DNA from: Psoroptes ovis
Taxonomy: Eukaryota > Arthropoda > Arachnida > Sarcoptiformes > Psoroptidae
Direction: 5' to 3'
Assembly (NCBI GenBank): GCA_002943765.1
Contig: PQWQ01000018.1
Span: 705,501 to 769,500, forward strand
Length of the DNA stretch: 64,000 nucleotides
Part shown: piece by piece, positions 24,462-36,190 of the stretch
How positions within the stretch are numbered: the first letter of the stretch is position 1
Layout of the letters: each line of letters starts with the position of its first letter
Notes under the pieces: model-generated
The model's input: only the letters and a program-made list of their open reading frames with translations
Databases searched by the model: none
Told to the model about the DNA's origin: nothing
Position numbers and translations under genes: made by a program

Positions 24462-26515
24462 ATATAGAGATGTAAAAAAAAATCAGAAAAATATTTTTCG
24501 CTACGTGGAAATACGGAAAATAATTTTTTTTCAGTAATAATTTTAATGGCTAAATGCATACGAACAGTGTGGTGGTTCGCGTTCACCAATCACTAGTTTG
24601 CAATCACACATATATAAAAATACACGCTTTTAGTTATTAATACATACGCTTAGAGTATTATAATTCAGGCCAAAATATTCGTTGTTGTTAACCTGTTATT
24701 TGATACTTGTTTTTTTTTTGGAAATTTTTTTTATTTAAAAACTCGTACACTGATTAGTGGACAATAATAGCACAAATGATATGATATTCAATACACCTGA
24801 AAGTTCATTTGCCCAAAATGTTTTTTTGGAAATAAATGAAAATTGATGAAATTACACAAACACACACACAAACACTGATGAACACGGATCGTGTGGAAAT
24901 AATAATAATTAGGAAATAATACCGTTGAATTTCCGAAGAGTAAATAGCCCTTGGAAGTTTTGGAAATTTGTAGAAATGTTGGTGGTAATTCGAATTGAAA
25001 TATAATCAATTGAAACGAAACGAAACGAAACTAAATTTAATTCAAAGACACGAAGAATTAATTGTTGATTTAATTGTTGTTGGTTGAAATTTGAATTGAA
25101 TTTCAATGATACATTCGAATGATCAATTGGACATTCTTTTATATATGATTTTTTCTTTAGGGTTCTGGACATTGAAAGAGTAAGAGACAAAGCAATGATA
25201 ATCATTGTTTGGTGGTACTCATTGTACAAAATTGATGATAATTGACAAAATTATCATTGATTTGTTCGCGATACCTTATGATACTGTTTTATTGATTGAT
25301 TGATAATGAAACGATTCAACAATAATGGTATTTGATGAGGTCATGACTCATGATTCGCAGAAAAAAAAGGGTAATTTGACCATCATTGATGATATATTTT
25401 TGATACACGTATCAATAATCAATCAATTGATTCGAGTAAATTCAAGAAACGAATATGATCTGTTTATTTATTTGTCAGGCATAAAGTATAAGAGAAATTG
25501 ATTATGATGATGATAATTACTGGAATTTCTTCTTAATCAACCAATGAAATGGAACAATTCAAAAACAATCAATGATTATTTGTGTTTATCGAATTTGAAT
25601 TTGGAATTGATTGATTTTTTTCTGCCATTTAAATCAATATTTGACTCATCGTATCATTGTTTTTTTGGTACAATCAATTTAATCAAATTTTATTTTTGAA
25701 ATTAATCAATTAATCAAAATTAATAAAGGAAATTTCATGGAAAAGATATGTGACAATGAATCATACGATTGTTCAAATAATGATAATGATAGCCATAGCC
25801 ATTATGACCAATTTCGTTAGTCTGATTATTCGTACTTTTTTTTAGATGGTTGCATAGGTCCCCTTGTACCAACGGAAGTCTAAATAATTGAATTTGAGGC
25901 TCAGATGTTTGTCCATTGCGATCCGATTTTCCGGACGCATCCGAACGGAACAAAAATTCGACCAGTTTGCCCCACTACAAGCTTCCAAATGGAGAAATTT
26001 TCCCGAAAATTTAGATCCTAACAGATTCGATCAAATTTATTTTAATGGTTGAACATCATTTAGCAAGAACAATGTTCAAATATCAAAAATTTTCTATGAC
26101 ATACATTCGCTGATATCAAACACACAAATCATACAATCAAACAAATGTACAAAAATTCGACATTGAAAATTGTATTTTTCGTTTTTTCTTGATTTCAAAG
26201 ATTCTTGATTTCGATTGCAATTTCAAATATTGAAAATTGAAAAAAATTGTTGTTATTTACTAAAGATTATCTCAATCGATAACCGCGATCGGTTGGTTGC
26301 ACACATCCAACAAATAGTAAATAAAAAACATCAACAAAAAAAAATGATTTCTGGTGTTTTTCTTATCAATTTAATTGAATTTTTATCTCCAATATATTCA
26401 TTTGATTTCCAAATAAAAATATTATTCCATTTTTTTTCATATTTTTTTCAATTTATTCTAAAAATCCAATTAAAAATCCATTCATTATCGATCTTTTTTT
26501 TTTTGGATGAAATAC

Positions 26516-26592
26516 TAGGTTGTCCGAAAAGTTTTGGCCAATTTTCATGAACAACTCTATTGATTCAGCCGAATTGACTTTCCGGACAGCGT
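26516..26592 (+). mobile_element. Short mariner-type inverted-repeat element, copy B
   Basis: Starts TAGGTTGTCCGAAAAGTTTT and shares the core GATT/AATTTTCATGAACAACTC and TATTGATTCAGC. Its right end (TTTCCGGACAGCGTGA) has decayed relative to CGGACAACCTA. Noncoding. Confidence 0.65.
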
Positions 26593-26713
26593 GATATTTT
26601 TTCAAATGATAATAATAATAATGTTTGATTCATTTTGATCGAAATACACATTCAAATCTATGATTTAAAAAAAAAATATTCAACGATAAACGATGAATGA
26701 TGATGATGTAAAT

Positions 26714-26767
26714 ATTATTGCAATGGCCATGTGTGTGTTTGAATGTGTAAGGTGGCCATGCAATAAT
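26714..26767. repeat. Imperfect 15-bp hairpin with a TG-rich loop
   Basis: ATTATTGCAATGGCCA (26714-26729) pairs with TGGCCATGCAATAAT (26753-26767) with one bulged A; the loop is 23 nt and TG-rich. The size is at the low end for a pre-miRNA. Nothing else supports an RNA gene. Confidence 0.4.
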
Positions 26768-27807
26768 CAATTGATTATATCTTCAAAAGATTCAAGATTC
26801 AAATCTTTTTTCAAATTTCTTTTCGTATTTTTTTGATTGATTTAGATTTCGTTGTTGTTGTCGTTGGACATTTATATGAATATAATGTCTTGTTGCCATA
26901 GCTTTAATTCGATTGGTTGATTTGATTTGTGAAACATCATAGCCAATGGAACTGAATCAATGATGATAGATGATTCGCGCTGAACACAATCGATGAATTA
27001 TGCAAAAATTTCAATTAAAATCAAATTTAAATTAAAATTGAAATTTCAATTCGAAGAAAATCCATTGCAATTTTGACATTAATCGATTTATATTCAAATT
27101 ATTTCATTGAAAAAAAATTGAATGAAATCGGTACAAACACATCGGAGCGCATCGTTGCAATCTCTGCTGTTATCTGTTGGTGATAATCTTTGCTCAGATC
27201 ATCCATTCACACACACTCGGTGCCATATATCGCTTGAATTCAAACACGTATATCATCATCGTCATCGTCAATTATTATAAATATTAATATTTTAAATTCA
27301 ATTAATTGTACTTGTTCAAGCGCAAATCATATTATACGAATACGATTATCAAATTATCTTTGACGATCATTTTTTTTGATTGAATTTTGATGCATAATAT
27401 GCAACAGCAACAACATAATTGTTACTGTAAATGTGTTGATGATGATGTTGTTGATGATTACATCTGATGCAATGTACATGAAATATCTTCGCGATGATGA
27501 TTATGATGAAAACGTAAATGAACGTAACTTTTGTAATTATGTAAATTTTGATCTGCAAAATTTGAACATTTTTCCATTGATTAATTATGAATCGCGTTGG
27601 CTCCGAGCAATGCGGTAGCAGCCAAATTGAATGAATTTGTTCGAATATTTGATTATGATTGATTAATTTAATCAAATGATTGAATTATTCAAATCGATCA
27701 ATAGTTGCACTGGGGCCAATATAAGGCAAATTTTGGCCAATTCAAAATGAATGAATTTTTATTTTTCTTCGATTTTTTTGAATTAAGTTCGTTGATTCTT
27801 GTACGAT

Positions 27808-28569
27808 ATGGTTCAATTAAGATTAAAACGGCCAAAAGCCATACTATTCGATTTGACCGGTACAGTAACGAAATCAAAATTTATTGATAGAATATTACTG
27901 CCATACATTACGACATATTTTCATCGTTATATGAATGAAAATTGGAACACGAAACAAATACGAATAAATTTAGAACAGCTAAAAGCTGAATCTGATTCCG
28001 ATCAATTGGCACCGAAAATTCCAAGTTTAGATACTGCCGATGCTGATACATTGATTGATACTGCCTGTAAATATGTTCAATATTGTGTCGATAATCGTAA
28101 AGATAATCGAGCAATTCAGCTATTACGTTTTCATATGTGGTTCGATGGATATGCTAAAGGTCGTCTTGAAACACCTGTTTATTCTGATGTAGCTACACAA
28201 ATACAAAAATGGCATTGTGAACAAAATATTAAACTATATGTATTCAGTAATGGCTGGTCAGAAGCGACACGTCGTTTTTTAATGAAAACAAATCATGGTG
28301 ATTTAAATATATTGATTGATGGATATTTTGATACAAGTCTTGGACAATTAGATGATCCACAAACATTTCAGCGAATATGTGAACGTATCAATGAAAAACC
28401 AGAAAATGTAATTTTTTTAACCAAATCAGGTGTCGAAGGTCGTGCAGCTGAATCCGTTGGTATGACCGTTGTACTAGTGCTAACACATCGACGTAATATT
28501 GAACGTCTGACGGAAGAAGAACGTCAAATGGCTCGGGTACGATCATTTAATGAATTAGAATTTGAATAA
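27808..28569 (+). CDS. Enolase-phosphatase E1-like HAD protein, probably inactive
   Basis: Single exon, 253 residues from the ATG at 27808, close to the usual E1 length (about 260). Active E1 dephosphorylates and enolises 2,3-diketo-5-methylthiopentyl-1-phosphate in cytosolic methionine salvage. Family landmarks are clear: the start ILFDLTGTVT (family: LLDIEGTTT), HMWFDGYAKGRL, VYSDV...KWH, IKLYVFSNG (motif II), GDLNILIDGYFDT and NVIFLT. Several catalytic positions differ: DIEGT has become DLTGT (the Glu is Thr17, while nucleophile Asp15 remains); the motif IV SDV/TDV is TKS, losing the metal-binding Asp; and the RPGN signature before LTxxE reads THRR. The gene stands alone in a 12.5-kb gene-poor stretch. 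It may be a diverged paralogue or intronless retrocopy with an altered role. The family call is firm; loss of activity is inference. Confidence 0.85.
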   Translation: MVQLRLKRPKAILFDLTGTVTKSKFIDRILLPYITTYFHRYMNENWNTKQIRINLEQLKAESDSDQLAPKIPSLDTADADTLIDTACKYVQYCVDNRKDNRAIQLLRFHMWFDGYAKGRLETPVYSDVATQIQKWHCEQNIKLYVFSNGWSEATRRFLMKTNHGDLNILIDGYFDTSLGQLDDPQTFQRICERINEKPENVIFLTKSGVEGRAAESVGMTVVLVLTHRRNIERLTEEERQMARVRSFNELEFE

Positions 28570-29750
28570 ATTTAATAGCCAAAACACAATAAACAATGTA
28601 TTTGAAATTGAATTTTCCATTTAAACACGAAGCAATTTGAACAATTTCATCGAAAAAAAAAACATGGAAATAATAATCAATTTCATGTGTTTGTTCCATA
28701 ACAAAAATCATAATTAATAATTGTTTTTTGTAATTGGCTCCAAGCCACAAACAATCCTAATGATTATTTACGTGTATTCGATTACATAATTTTAAGTGAA
28801 ATTGACTAATGATCATCATGTTGCGGATTAGTTGATTGTACATGATTTGTTAATACATCATCAGCATCAACAACATGATCCAATGGTCAAATGATCATCG
28901 ATTAGACCATCATTTGATTGACATTTCGTGTTCGCATCTTTTTGCTAGTATTTCTTTACGTCTTAATAATCATTAATTTTAAATGAACTTTTTCATTTTT
29001 GTTTTTTTTGAATGCTGATGATTAAATTCAATTGTTTCAAAATTGTTTCAAAAACGCAATCCATCGGAGGGCAAAAAAACAAAAGCGATCCATTTGAAAC
29101 TCGAGCTAATGATAACATTCCATTGAATTTTAATTGAAATTTTAAATAATTTGTCATTTCAACTCAATTCAACGATTCAATTAGTCTTTTAAAGATAAGA
29201 TTAAATCGCGATTGTTTTCGATTAAAACATTGAATCATTGAACTGAAAATACATCGTCTAGCTCGAGCCGTATTTCGGATCGATCACGATTTCTGTCCAT
29301 TGTTGAAGATTGTTGATCCATCGTTGATACATCGATCATTATCGTTATCTTTTTGAATTCCATCTATCGATTTCAATGGACATATTTATGATTTAAATAT
29401 GATTTAATTTAAAATTTAATTTTGATTTTTGATTTAATTTTTGATTGTTTTTAAATCCTTTCAAGCCATTACATCAATCAAAAATGTACAATCAAATTTA
29501 TTAGTTTAATTCGATGACTTTAACAGTCATAATAATATCAGTCAAAGATATCTCCAAATAGGCAAACTACAAATTGATCAATACCTTATTCAAAAAGCTT
29601 GCGCATCTGTGTATTAATCTAAGTGTGTGTAAGCCTGAAAATTCAATGATTTGATGGCAAATTTTTCCAAATATTAATGATTGATGATTGTTAAAGGGGG
29701 TTTGAATGTTTGATTTTATCATGGGCGAATAAATATTTGTTGTAGATAAT

Positions 29751-29821
29751 GGGTTGTGTCCAATAAGTTCATCACCATTAAATCAATGATAAATGATTGA
29801 AAATGTCCATTAATAACCTAG
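29751..29821 (-). mobile_element. Possible decayed relic of the inverted-repeat element
   Basis: GGGTTGTGTCCAATAAGTTC near one end and TTAATAACCTAG at the other, with AAATCAATG between, resemble the family's termini and core in the reverse orientation, but with many mismatches. Weak evidence. Confidence 0.25.
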
Positions 29822-30557
29822 CCATAAACTCAGTAGACAACCTTAGCCCATCTATGATTGTTATGCTTGTTAGAAGATTTAGAAGATTCAAAGGTTCAAA
29901 GATTTAGAAAGAAGTCCGAATCAATTTTGACTGATTCATCGATTTAATTCAATGAAAAATTTGAAATCAATCGATTTTGAATTTGAATTTTAATTGATCC
30001 ATGAAAAATGATCCATAACTGATTTTTACCATTTGTTTTGCTTATTTGATACTGGAAAAATATATACGAGATGTTTATTGTGAAATATGTGTTGATTTCA
30101 CTTGATTTAATTTTTAATTAATTTCAAACTCATTCGAAAAATTGATGAATGGTGTTTGCACGTACCAAAATACGTACGTGTTTTTCATTTTTTTTTTTTT
30201 TTCGTTATGGAAGCTTGAAAAAAATGAATGATTGTGAATGCGATTGATTGAATAATAATAATAATCAATTTGATTGATTTAAAATTGGAAAAAGAGAAAT
30301 CATTCATATCCATACAACACAAAACAAAAAATTATCGACATTGTTGCTGTTTGGTGCTGCTGTTGCTGAAGCATTCAACAGGTAGTTGTCAATGAAAAAT
30401 TTGAAAAATCAATATGGATGTCCTCGGCATTGTTCATACGACGATAATGACAAATGGCATACAGCAGCAATATGATCAATGAATGGATGGAAAAATATTC
30501 AAAATCATTGATAGTGGTTACACTTGATTTGAATAATAATTTTTTGCTTTATTATAT

Positions 30558-30635
30558 TAGGTTGTCCGGAAAGTTCTGGCAGATTTTCATGAGCAACTCT
30601 ATTGATTAAGCGGAATAAACTTTTCGGACAGCTTA
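30558..30635 (+). mobile_element. Short mariner-type inverted-repeat element, copy C
   Basis: Starts TAGGTTGTCCGGAAAGTTCT and ends AACTTTTCGGACAGCTTA; core CATGAGCAACTCTATTGATT then AAGCGGAATAAAC. 78 bp, flanked by TAT/ATA. Noncoding. Confidence 0.75.
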
Positions 30636-32805
30636 ATATTTTTGCCGAATTTTCAGCATTATATTCCAAGTATTTGTACACTTTGTTCTTAGATCTTATT
30701 CGTTACCATTTATCATATTTATCTCATAAATCACATATGCAAATTTTTTTTTCGAGAACAAAAATACCAAAATCAAAGCAATTAAAACATGGCTGTTAAC
30801 ATTGGTCGCGCTTTATCACTGTTATTATCGTTATTATTATCATAATTATTATGAAAAAAGTTTGTTGATCCAGAAACAAATGAAACAAATCAAAAAAATG
30901 AATGAAAATAAAACTGAAACAAATGAACGAATGTTTGATATATGAGTTTTAAATAAATACATTTAAATTGTATCTATTTTTCTTCATAAACACACATTTA
31001 ATAATAATCAAACAAACAAATGTATGAATGAATTTGACAAATGTTTAAACATTTGAAATAATGAAATACAAACGTAAAATGTAAGCGAAACAAATTTTTC
31101 CTATTTTTCACATGTATTATTTTTCGCAATAGTTTGCCAAAACGAAAAAATCCATAAGAAATTCAAAAAAACAAAACTGTAAAAATATTTTAAACCAATT
31201 TACACAATTGTACACATTCAAACATTGATTCATATTATTATTATTGATTGTATTGTGTTTATGGTAGTTTTTGTGTTTATTTCATTCAATTTTTATGAAT
31301 GATTATTGTTGTTGTTTGTTTGTTTGATTCAATTCAATTTGATTTTTATTATCATTATTCAATTTGAATTGTCCAACATTTATCTTTGTTTTGTTTTTCT
31401 CCGAAATTCACATTATTCACATGAAAATCACACACGATTCGCATTCGTTCACATTTGATTGTAAACATTTTTGACGCCTGAACACTTGAAGATACTGAGA
31501 TTCGGAAAATTTTCCCGAACCATTTTTACCTGGACAAACAGTTTTCAAACCATTTTGACCGACGATTACTGGTCATTTATTGTTTTCAATCATAATGCAA
31601 ATGATAATAATAATAATAATTTACAAATCACATAAATGATTTTTGAATGAATCAATTCGTTTATACCCGAAACACAATTAATAAATATTATCTGACAGAA
31701 ATCACCGATATATGTGATACATACATACCTTTTGGTGATGTGATCATCGGCACCTTTGAATTGTGTGATTTTTTTTCCATTGTTATTCATATATCAGTAT
31801 TGATACCGAAATCTTCTTTCATTTTGTTCTGTGATCGGCTAAAAAAATTCCCGTGAAATTATGATAATATTGCGATATAATATGATAATGTGTGTTTGGT
31901 GAAACAATTCAAGGATTTAGGAAATCAATTTAGAATCAATATTCACCATTTACATTTGATTACATTCGATTTAAATTGAATCAAATTTGTTTATTTATCA
32001 ACAAATCAAATCAAATCAAATCCGAAAATTTGAATCAAATCAAATTAGATCAATGATTTGTTTATTTATCGATTGTTTATTGTCCATTGTTTTTGTATAC
32101 CTCTTGGCGTTGTAAAATATGTTACATTTCAAGTGTAATTTGAATCCATTTTTCACAACGAGAAACTGATCAATGATCAATGAATGATATCAACTAATAG
32201 TTCAAAACAATTCAAATTGTTTTCATCATTTCTATTTAACATTGACGATGATGTTTTTTAAAAATTATTTACAATCATTTATCAATGAGTAATACATATT
32301 ATCAACCATACTAAAAATATAACTGAATAATGTAATTATATTGATTCAAATGAAAAATATTAACCTTAAAACTCTAAAATCATCGATCGAGAAGCATCGA
32401 AAATCCTGTTTGTTTGTTTCTAACTAAATAATCATTTCAAATTTTATGACACAATCAATCGACCTAAACATAACCATGCATTATTCGATGATCTTGTGAT
32501 TGTGACCCTTAAGCTATACCTCTGTGTGTGTGTGCATTTTCTTCATTCATTTCTTCATCTTCGAATATTTATTTATTTTTATTTTTATTCAATCATTCAT
32601 TAAGATTCATTGAATAATCAGGTTCACCAAACACAACGGACATCGAACAGCAACAACAACAGCAAACGGTCAAACGGCAAATCATGATTATCGACATGTA
32701 TCGATGATGATATCATGTTATTCGAATGATCATAACTTTGTTCAATCGGTGTATTTATGTGTATGAATGTAAGTAATCATAGGCTATCGATTGGGTTAAC
32801 AGCAT

Positions 32806-32830
32806 CACACACACACCCACACACACACAC
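32806..32830. repeat. (CA)n microsatellite
   Basis: An almost pure CA repeat of about 25 bp with one CCC interruption. Confidence 0.85.
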
Positions 32831-33474
32831 TCACATAAACACATACTGGTCATCGTAAACCTCGAATATCTTCTTTCATTCGATGTTGTTGTTGGCGTTG
32901 GATTGAATTGATGATGATCATGATGACCGGCTTTCGACCAGCAGCGAAATTTATATCTTTGACTAGTTTCTTCTTCGTAGAAAAATCCTCGACCTTATAC
33001 ACATGAAGATACCTGAAAATACCGATATGTATAATCTTTAATTCATTCATTAGATAAAATTTCTACGAATTTTGTGATTCGTTTTGCTTTGAAAATTGGT
33101 AGAAAGATATATTTAGCTTTAAAAAACATTCAAACATACTAAAATACACACTTGAACATACTCGAAAACATTGATTATTGACCTCGATTGATACATCGAG
33201 TAGCATTAGCAGCAGCATTAGCCTAAGTGTTTGTGTATCTTACGACCAAATATCGAGGATATTTTTAAAATAAATAAATTATTATTAGTATCATTATTAA
33301 TCATTCGATATAAACATACACAGACACACACAAATACATTAAGATTATTAATTAAAAAAATTTAAACGGGAAAAAAATTGATTTAAATTTTAAATTTTTT
33401 TTTCTATTTTTTTTACGAATTCCAATCAAACAAAATTAGAAATAATCATCATTATCATCATAATCAAAGCTAGA

Positions 33475-34518
33475 ATGGCATTAGTATTACGATTACTAAT
33501 TTATGGAATTATTACTGAAGTAGCGAATAAAGAAAATGCATGCGGTACAACTATGAATAATCATCATAATAAATTTAGCTCAAATTCAACATTGACATCA
33601 GCCGTTACATTTCGTAGGCCTGATGGTATAACAATAATTTGTTTACCAATCAATGATCATAATCATAATAATTTGGATGGTGAATCGAAAACATTCGAAT
33701 CATTGACATTACGTATAACGCCATCATCATCATTATCATTATCATCATCAAAAAATCAAGATAATTCTGATGATAATAATAATAATAAAAGAAATATAAT
33801 TATAACTGATGCCAATGCTGTCGATGACCGTAAACGTCAAGAACGGCGTGCCAATCATTCACAACATAAAGATGATGATGATGATGATAGTGATGATGAT
33901 CATAATAATAATAATAATAATAATCATAACGGCAAAGATGATGATGATGGCGATGATCGTAGTCATCATCGTAAAGATGATGAACTAAATAATAGTAAAG
34001 ATGGTAAACATGATAATAATAATAATAAAATTAAATCTGGTCATAATTCAATAATAAATCAAAAACAGCAAAATGTTGACAAAAATTTTGATGAGAAAAT
34101 TGTTGATCATAAACAACCGAATGACCAATCCAAAGATGATGATGATGATGGACAAATGAATGATAATCATAGTAATAATAATAATTCTAAAAATAAATTA
34201 AATTTTAGTAATTCAAATAATGATAATAAACATGAGCAACATAAGCATCAAAACAAAGATGATGATAGTAACGGTGGTGATGGTGATGATGATGATGACA
34301 TTGAGCATTATATTCTGGTACGACGTATTCGTCGACGTAAAAATTCAAAAAAATCATCGAAAATATCATCATCATCATCACCGGAACGGTCAAAATCACG
34401 AGATGCAAATGTTTCCGATGAAATTTGGCTTCGAATCCCTGGTAATCGTGGCAAAAAATTAAGAGATGATCCAACATCAGATATAACTGAAGATTTATTA
34501 GTGATGAATGAATCATAA
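33475..34518 (+). CDS. Asp/Asn/His-rich low-complexity protein, N-terminal frame
   Basis: Open frame of 347 residues from the ATG at 33475. The first 25 residues are hydrophobic (MALVLRLLIYGIITEVAN), perhaps a signal peptide, followed by a more ordinary segment (AVTFRRPDGITIICLPIND). From about residue 90 it is built mostly of Asp, Asn, His, Lys and Ser encoded by GAT/AAT/CAT triplets. A basic stretch (VRRIRRRKNSKKSS) lies near 280. The frame stops at 34516-34518 just as a second frame of the same composition begins, so this is probably the first part of one gene whose continuation is the next entry. I recognise no domain. Triplet repeats alone can keep frames open, so confidence rests on the non-repetitive segments. 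Confidence 0.55.
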   Translation: MALVLRLLIYGIITEVANKENACGTTMNNHHNKFSSNSTLTSAVTFRRPDGITIICLPINDHNHNNLDGESKTFESLTLRITPSSSLSLSSSKNQDNSDDNNNNKRNIIITDANAVDDRKRQERRANHSQHKDDDDDDSDDDHNNNNNNNHNGKDDDDGDDRSHHRKDDELNNSKDGKHDNNNNKIKSGHNSIINQKQQNVDKNFDEKIVDHKQPNDQSKDDDDDGQMNDNHSNNNNSKNKLNFSNSNNDNKHEQHKHQNKDDDSNGGDGDDDDDIEHYILVRRIRRRKNSKKSSKISSSSSPERSKSRDANVSDEIWLRIPGNRGKKLRDDPTSDITEDLLVMNES

Positions 34519-36190
34519 AACTGTTGTATCAAACGAATTATCATCATTATTATTATCATCTCTTGGTGAAAATGGAACATCAACATCATTTGAGCCTCGC
34601 AAATTATCGCTTAAATCACATTTGTCATCATCATCATCACTGAAGCCATCATCGTCATCAGCAACAACAACAAAATTCACTGACCAACAACAAATGGCGA
34701 CCAATGAAAAACTTGAAAGCTTAATGCAAAGTCTACTTTTGAATGATTTTAATTTTAACAATAATAATAACGGTGATAAACATAAGGATAGTGATTATAA
34801 TTATAATGGCCGTACATCAACATCCACATCCAAATCATCATCATCAACAAGTCGATGGGAAAATGATGATGATGCTACTAAATTGTCAAATACGGAGCAA
34901 TTAAATTATGACAAAGATTTTGACAAAAAACATAAACATAAACATAAAACAGTTAAAAATGAAAATAATCATCTTAAAAATTTTAATGTAGAAATTGAAC
35001 AAGAATTCGGTGTAAATAATCATCATAATATTTATAATGATGATGATGATGATGATGCAGGTAGAACCAGTTACCGTAATAGTAATAATAATGATAATAA
35101 ACAAGATAATAAATCAAATTTAAAAATAAAACAAAAAATATTCATTATAAATGTACCGGTTTATGCAAAACAACCAGTCGAAACGAAAAAATTTGAACGT
35201 TCCATCAATGAGGAATCAAAGGGTAAAACTGAATCAAAATCGAAAAATAATGGAGATGAATCCTCGAAAAAAATCCATGATTTTGATCATTTTCTTCGGG
35301 TATTCAATTTTCGACCAGAGGATGGTATACACGTTGATGTGGCCGCTGATAATGATCATAATCATGATGAACATGTAAAGACAACAACCCCATCGACTAC
35401 GACCACCGAAGATTATCCATATTATGGACAAAAATTGGATCGAACGAACGAGTCTAAAAAATCAAAATCACCGGAAACAATCTACTCATATTTACTGAGT
35501 ACAAAAATAAACAATGAACAATCGAAAAAACAACGACCGAAAAATAATAAACAATTATCATCGAGAGATGATAATACGACATTTGGTAAACGAATAAAAT
35601 CCAATAAATCACCTGAAATTGAAACAATTATTGATTTAGATGATCATCATGATATCAATGATAATATCAATAAGAATAATAAGAAAAGAAAAATTAAAAA
35701 AATAACCAAAACAATCGAAGTTAATGAAGAACAAAATGATGATGACCACAATGATGATGATGATTTTACGAATGACAAATCAATTAAAAATAATAATAAA
35801 CGATTTTTACATGAATATAAACATGTATTTAATTTTGAAAGAAAAACTGAATCAAAACTTGGTGATCATGATCATAATGATGTTGATTTAGCTAAATTCC
35901 TCAAAGTCAGTAATGATTTTGTTAAAGATTTTCATAAATCGAATACGAATGATGATGATGATGGTGATTTAATGGCAATTGAGCCATCATTGAGCAGAAA
36001 AATGACAAGCAAATCATTGATGAACAAATCAATCGATGGTCGAACAACAACATCATCAACAACAATATCAACAGTAGCCAAGCCACCAACATCATCATCA
36101 ACAATAAACAACCGATCATCATCATCAAACAATCGACGGACTCAACGACCACAACGAAGAATACCGAAGAAAAATGTATTCAAATCATAA
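34508..36190 (+). CDS. Asp/Asn-rich low-complexity protein, continuation frame
   Basis: Open frame of 560 residues that overlaps the previous frame by 11 nt, in a different phase. Composition is the same (Asp, Asn, Ser, Lys, His), with recognisable non-repetitive segments: KIFIINVPVYAKQPVETKKF, HDFDHFLRVFNFRPEDGIHV and HEYKHVFNFERKTESK. The last two share a short (H)VFNF motif, perhaps an internal repeat. The C terminus is Ser/Thr/Arg-rich (QRPQRRIPKKNVFKS). The two frames most likely belong to one gene. An unrecognised intron, a one-base indel in the assembly or a true frameshift could explain the break; I could not find a frame-compatible donor/acceptor pair I trusted. Function unknown. Confidence 0.55.
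   Translation: MNHKTVVSNELSSLLLSSLGENGTSTSFEPRKLSLKSHLSSSSSLKPSSSSATTTKFTDQQQMATNEKLESLMQSLLLNDFNFNNNNNGDKHKDSDYNYNGRTSTSTSKSSSSTSRWENDDDATKLSNTEQLNYDKDFDKKHKHKHKTVKNENNHLKNFNVEIEQEFGVNNHHNIYNDDDDDDAGRTSYRNSNNNDNKQDNKSNLKIKQKIFIINVPVYAKQPVETKKFERSINEESKGKTESKSKNNGDESSKKIHDFDHFLRVFNFRPEDGIHVDVAADNDHNHDEHVKTTTPSTTTTEDYPYYGQKLDRTNESKKSKSPETIYSYLLSTKINNEQSKKQRPKNNKQLSSRDDNTTFGKRIKSNKSPEIETIIDLDDHHDINDNINKNNKKRKIKKITKTIEVNEEQNDDDHNDDDDFTNDKSIKNNNKRFLHEYKHVFNFERKTESKLGDHDHNDVDLAKFLKVSNDFVKDFHKSNTNDDDDGDLMAIEPSLSRKMTSKSLMNKSIDGRTTTSSTTISTVAKPPTSSSTINNRSSSSNNRRTQRPQRRIPKKNVFKS

Larger units (their letters stand above)
20949..27807. other. Gene-poor 6.9-kb interval upstream of FAS
   Basis: I see no convincing coding exon. 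Just upstream of the FAS start are (CGAAA)n patches (21381-21395, 21432-21445, again at 25012-25031) and a purine-rich GAAGAAGATGG stretch (21845-21903). Three perfect hairpins lie at 22040-22059, 22719-22743 and 22784-22818, two mariner-type inverted-repeat elements at 24382 and 26516, and a further hairpin at 26714-26767. FAS regulatory DNA probably lies in the proximal part, but I can name no site. Confidence 0.5.
28570..33474. other. Gene-poor 4.9-kb interval
   Basis: No coding exon was seen. It contains one clear inverted-repeat element (30558-30635), a possible relic of the same family (29751-29821), a (CA)n stretch (32806-32830) and scattered AAT/ATT runs. The last few hundred bases are presumably the promoter of the Asp/Asn-rich gene. 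Confidence 0.45.

Noticed and set aside
24909..25229. 106-codon minus-strand frame with a hydrophobic start
   Set aside because: No domain, no signal of coding bias and no splice partner; typical of open frames in A+T-rich DNA.
34442..34594. Possible intron (donor 34442, acceptor 34594) to join the two Asp/Asn-rich frames
   Set aside because: The phases are incompatible (exon 1 ends in phase 1, the acceptor frame needs phase 0).
34205..35104. Long minus-strand and alternative-frame ORFs within the Asp/Asn-rich region
   Set aside because: Triplet repeats leave all frames open; the chosen plus-strand frames contain the only non-repetitive segments.
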